Shown piece by piece: positions 63,189 through 64,000 of a stretch of 64,000 bases of DNA. Made by a program: the position numbers and the translations under genes. The notes beneath the pieces were generated by a model. The model searched no databases. It saw only the letters and a list, made by a program, of their open reading frames with translations, and had not been told where the DNA came from. The stretch is taken from the NCBI RefSeq assembly GCF_014750655.1, contig NZ_JABBXD010000004.1, positions 124,001 through 188,000 of the forward strand, read 5' to 3'. How positions within the stretch are numbered: position 1 is the first letter of the stretch; each line of letters starts with the position of its first letter. The stretch comes from Salinimonas profundi (lineage in GTDB: Bacteria; Pseudomonadota; Gammaproteobacteria; Enterobacterales; Alteromonadaceae).

Positions 63189-64000
63189 ATGAGATTTTTG
63201 ATTAGACCCTTCCCCAAAAGAAACGAGCACTTATTGGCATTTATGATGCGGGTAAGTTGGCTAAACCATATGCGGTGTTTGCAAGACCTGTTGTTCTCCT
63301 GCGAACTTGACACCCTGAATTGCAGAATTGCGCACAGAAAGCTGGTAACCGGAGCATTCGACGTTGATGTTCTCGCTCACAATTTACAGCTCGACGTCAG
63401 CTTGCTTGAGGATAATACGGTTAATATCGCGGCGGTAAAAACACTGGCTTTTAACCAAGAGTTTCCGACCGATATGCTGGATTTTTCTCATCCTAAGCTG
63501 TGTCGTCAGTGTTTCGAAGAAATGGGGTACATTCCGTTTAGCAGCGCAATGGTGCCTATGACTGTTTGCCCGAAGCATGGGTGCGATCTAACACGCTGTT
63601 GGCACAGTGGTACGCAACTGAGTTGGGGGGAACATGATATATGGTCGAAGCTGGTTAAAGAGCCCGATGATTGTTCAACAGCATCTGAAGATGCAATAGA
63701 GTTAAGTTTACTTATCGTCAGACTCTCCAGCGGAATACCGAATACTACGCTACCTCAACCCATTCACTTGTTGTCACTGTTCGATCTGATGCTGTTATTA
63801 CGGTTTATTGTGAAATTCGATCCTCGGATATCGGGTAGCAGCAGACCGCGGCATGCCCCCAAAGATGCTTGGGAACAAGCATTTTCATTACTCAAAGAAT
63901 GGCCGGCTTCAGTTTTTCCGTTATTTCTTCACAGTGAAACTAGGATTATTCATACTCATACTGGCCATGGAGTGAGAGCCTCCTTTCGCGACATTTATGA
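63189..64000 (+). CDS. tniQ: TniQ family transposition targeting protein, 5' part only
   Basis: The frame runs 270 codons without a stop to the window end. The start ATG (63189) has AAAGGCGG 6-8 bp upstream. The N-terminus, RFLIRPFPKRNEHLLAFMMR, fits the TniQ opening (RPxPxxxExLxxFxxR). A zinc-binding set follows: C105 and C108 in LCRQCFEEMGYI, then C127 and H130 in VCPKHGCDL, the arrangement seen in TniQ/TnsD. Next is RCWHSGTQLSW. TniQ proteins link target recognition (by themselves or through Cascade) to the TnsC regulator. It is first in a rightward operon, divergent from the WYL gene, and not preceded by tnsABC. Whether it serves a Tn7/Tn6022-like or a type I-F3 CRISPR-associated transposon lies beyond the window. 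Confidence 0.8.
   Translation, partial: MRFLIRPFPKRNEHLLAFMMRVSWLNHMRCLQDLLFSCELDTLNCRIAHRKLVTGAFDVDVLAHNLQLDVSLLEDNTVNIAAVKTLAFNQEFPTDMLDFSHPKLCRQCFEEMGYIPFSSAMVPMTVCPKHGCDLTRCWHSGTQLSWGEHDIWSKLVKEPDDCSTASEDAIELSLLIVRLSSGIPNTTLPQPIHLLSLFDLMLLLRFIVKFDPRISGSSRPRHAPKDAWEQAFSLLKEWPASVFPLFLHSETRIIHTHTGHGVRASFRDIY

Larger units (their letters stand above)
47477..64000. mobile_element. Tn7-like transposon, left part, running past the window end
   Basis: One element boundary is visible at 47477 (TGTTGATT plus three TnsB-type sites, described separately). From here the base composition becomes AT-richer by eye and gene content switches from core metabolism to defence genes, ending with a TniQ-family gene cut by the window edge. 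The cargo is leftward: WYL regulator, hsdM, hsdS, hsdR, unknown membrane protein, NERD-kinase-helicase, partner protein. No tnsA, tnsB or tnsC lies inside the window, so they must be to the right if the element is intact. The five bases before the end, AGATG (47472-47476), are the predicted target duplication. Naming it Tn7-like is inference from the end sequence plus tniQ. Confidence 0.75.

Noticed and set aside
63125..63578. Two minus-strand frames in the tniQ region
   Set aside because: They are antisense to the open tniQ frame, which has a start, a ribosome binding site and a zinc-finger pattern.
1..64000. tRNA, rRNA, CRISPR arrays and insertion sequences
   Set aside because: I looked for cloverleaf ends, rRNA-like conserved blocks, regularly spaced repeats and transposase signatures and saw none apart from the Tn7-like end and tniQ.

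Overview
This window reads as a chromosomal segment of a marine-type gammaproteobacterium, most likely a member of the Alteromonadaceae (Alteromonas/Salinimonas-like). The clues are the gene families and their arrangement: CcoG, a cobalamin-riboswitch-controlled BtuB-like receptor, efp with epmA and epmB, a large lamin-tail/EEP nuclease and a GH97 alpha-glucosidase. The genus is inference. No rRNA, tRNA, CRISPR array or insertion sequence was seen.

Region 1 (1-47.4 kb) is an ordinary core genome of moderate GC. In order it holds an acyl-CoA dehydrogenase, a GH97 glycosidase and a giant secreted double nuclease. Next come ccoG-srkA-yqaA behind an FNR-type box, and a cobalamin riboswitch with its TonB-dependent receptor. 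A GAF-GGDEF protein, a luciferase-like monooxygenase, DsbA, an HD phosphohydrolase, a YraQ-type permease, an aldo/keto reductase, a YbiB-like protein and a SulP transporter follow. Then come PAP2, AEC, a broken CPBP protease, BolA, AlkB, RlmG, a cyclophilin and a His-rich TonB-dependent receptor behind a Zur-like palindrome. The EF-P beta-lysylation genes (epmA-efp, divergent epmB) are next. The region ends with a c-di-GMP block: a membrane GGDEF protein, a phytochrome photosensory core with no output domain, and a 1511-residue CheB-CheR-PAS-GGDEF-EAL protein 18 bp upstream of it.

Region 2 (about 47.48 kb to beyond the window edge) is AT-richer by eye and looks like an inserted element. It opens with a Tn7-like transposon end: a TGTTGATT terminus followed by three directly repeated AAACCATAARRTGACAAA-type sites spread over 135 bp, resembling TnsB-binding sites of the Tn6677/Tn6022 group. 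At the far right a TniQ-family gene starts and is cut by the window end. Between them lies a leftward defence island. Its genes are a BrxR/CapW-like WYL regulator, hsdM, hsdS with a roughly 200-residue extra C-terminal domain, hsdR, an unrecognised membrane protein, a 1650-residue NERD/tandem-kinase-like/superfamily-1 helicase protein, and a 526-residue partner joined to it by an ATGA overlap. All are on the minus strand with short spacing, so one regulator could govern the set. The divergent promoter region between the regulator and tniQ carries an 11-bp perfect inverted repeat, a good operator candidate.

The most noteworthy content is this combination: a PglW-like kinase/nuclease fused to a helicase, with an unknown partner, carried with a type I restriction system inside a Tn7-like element. 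Because tniQ is the first gene of its own rightward operon, the sequence beyond the window could hold either core tns genes or a CRISPR-associated transposon (tniQ-cas8-cas7-cas6). The window cannot decide which.
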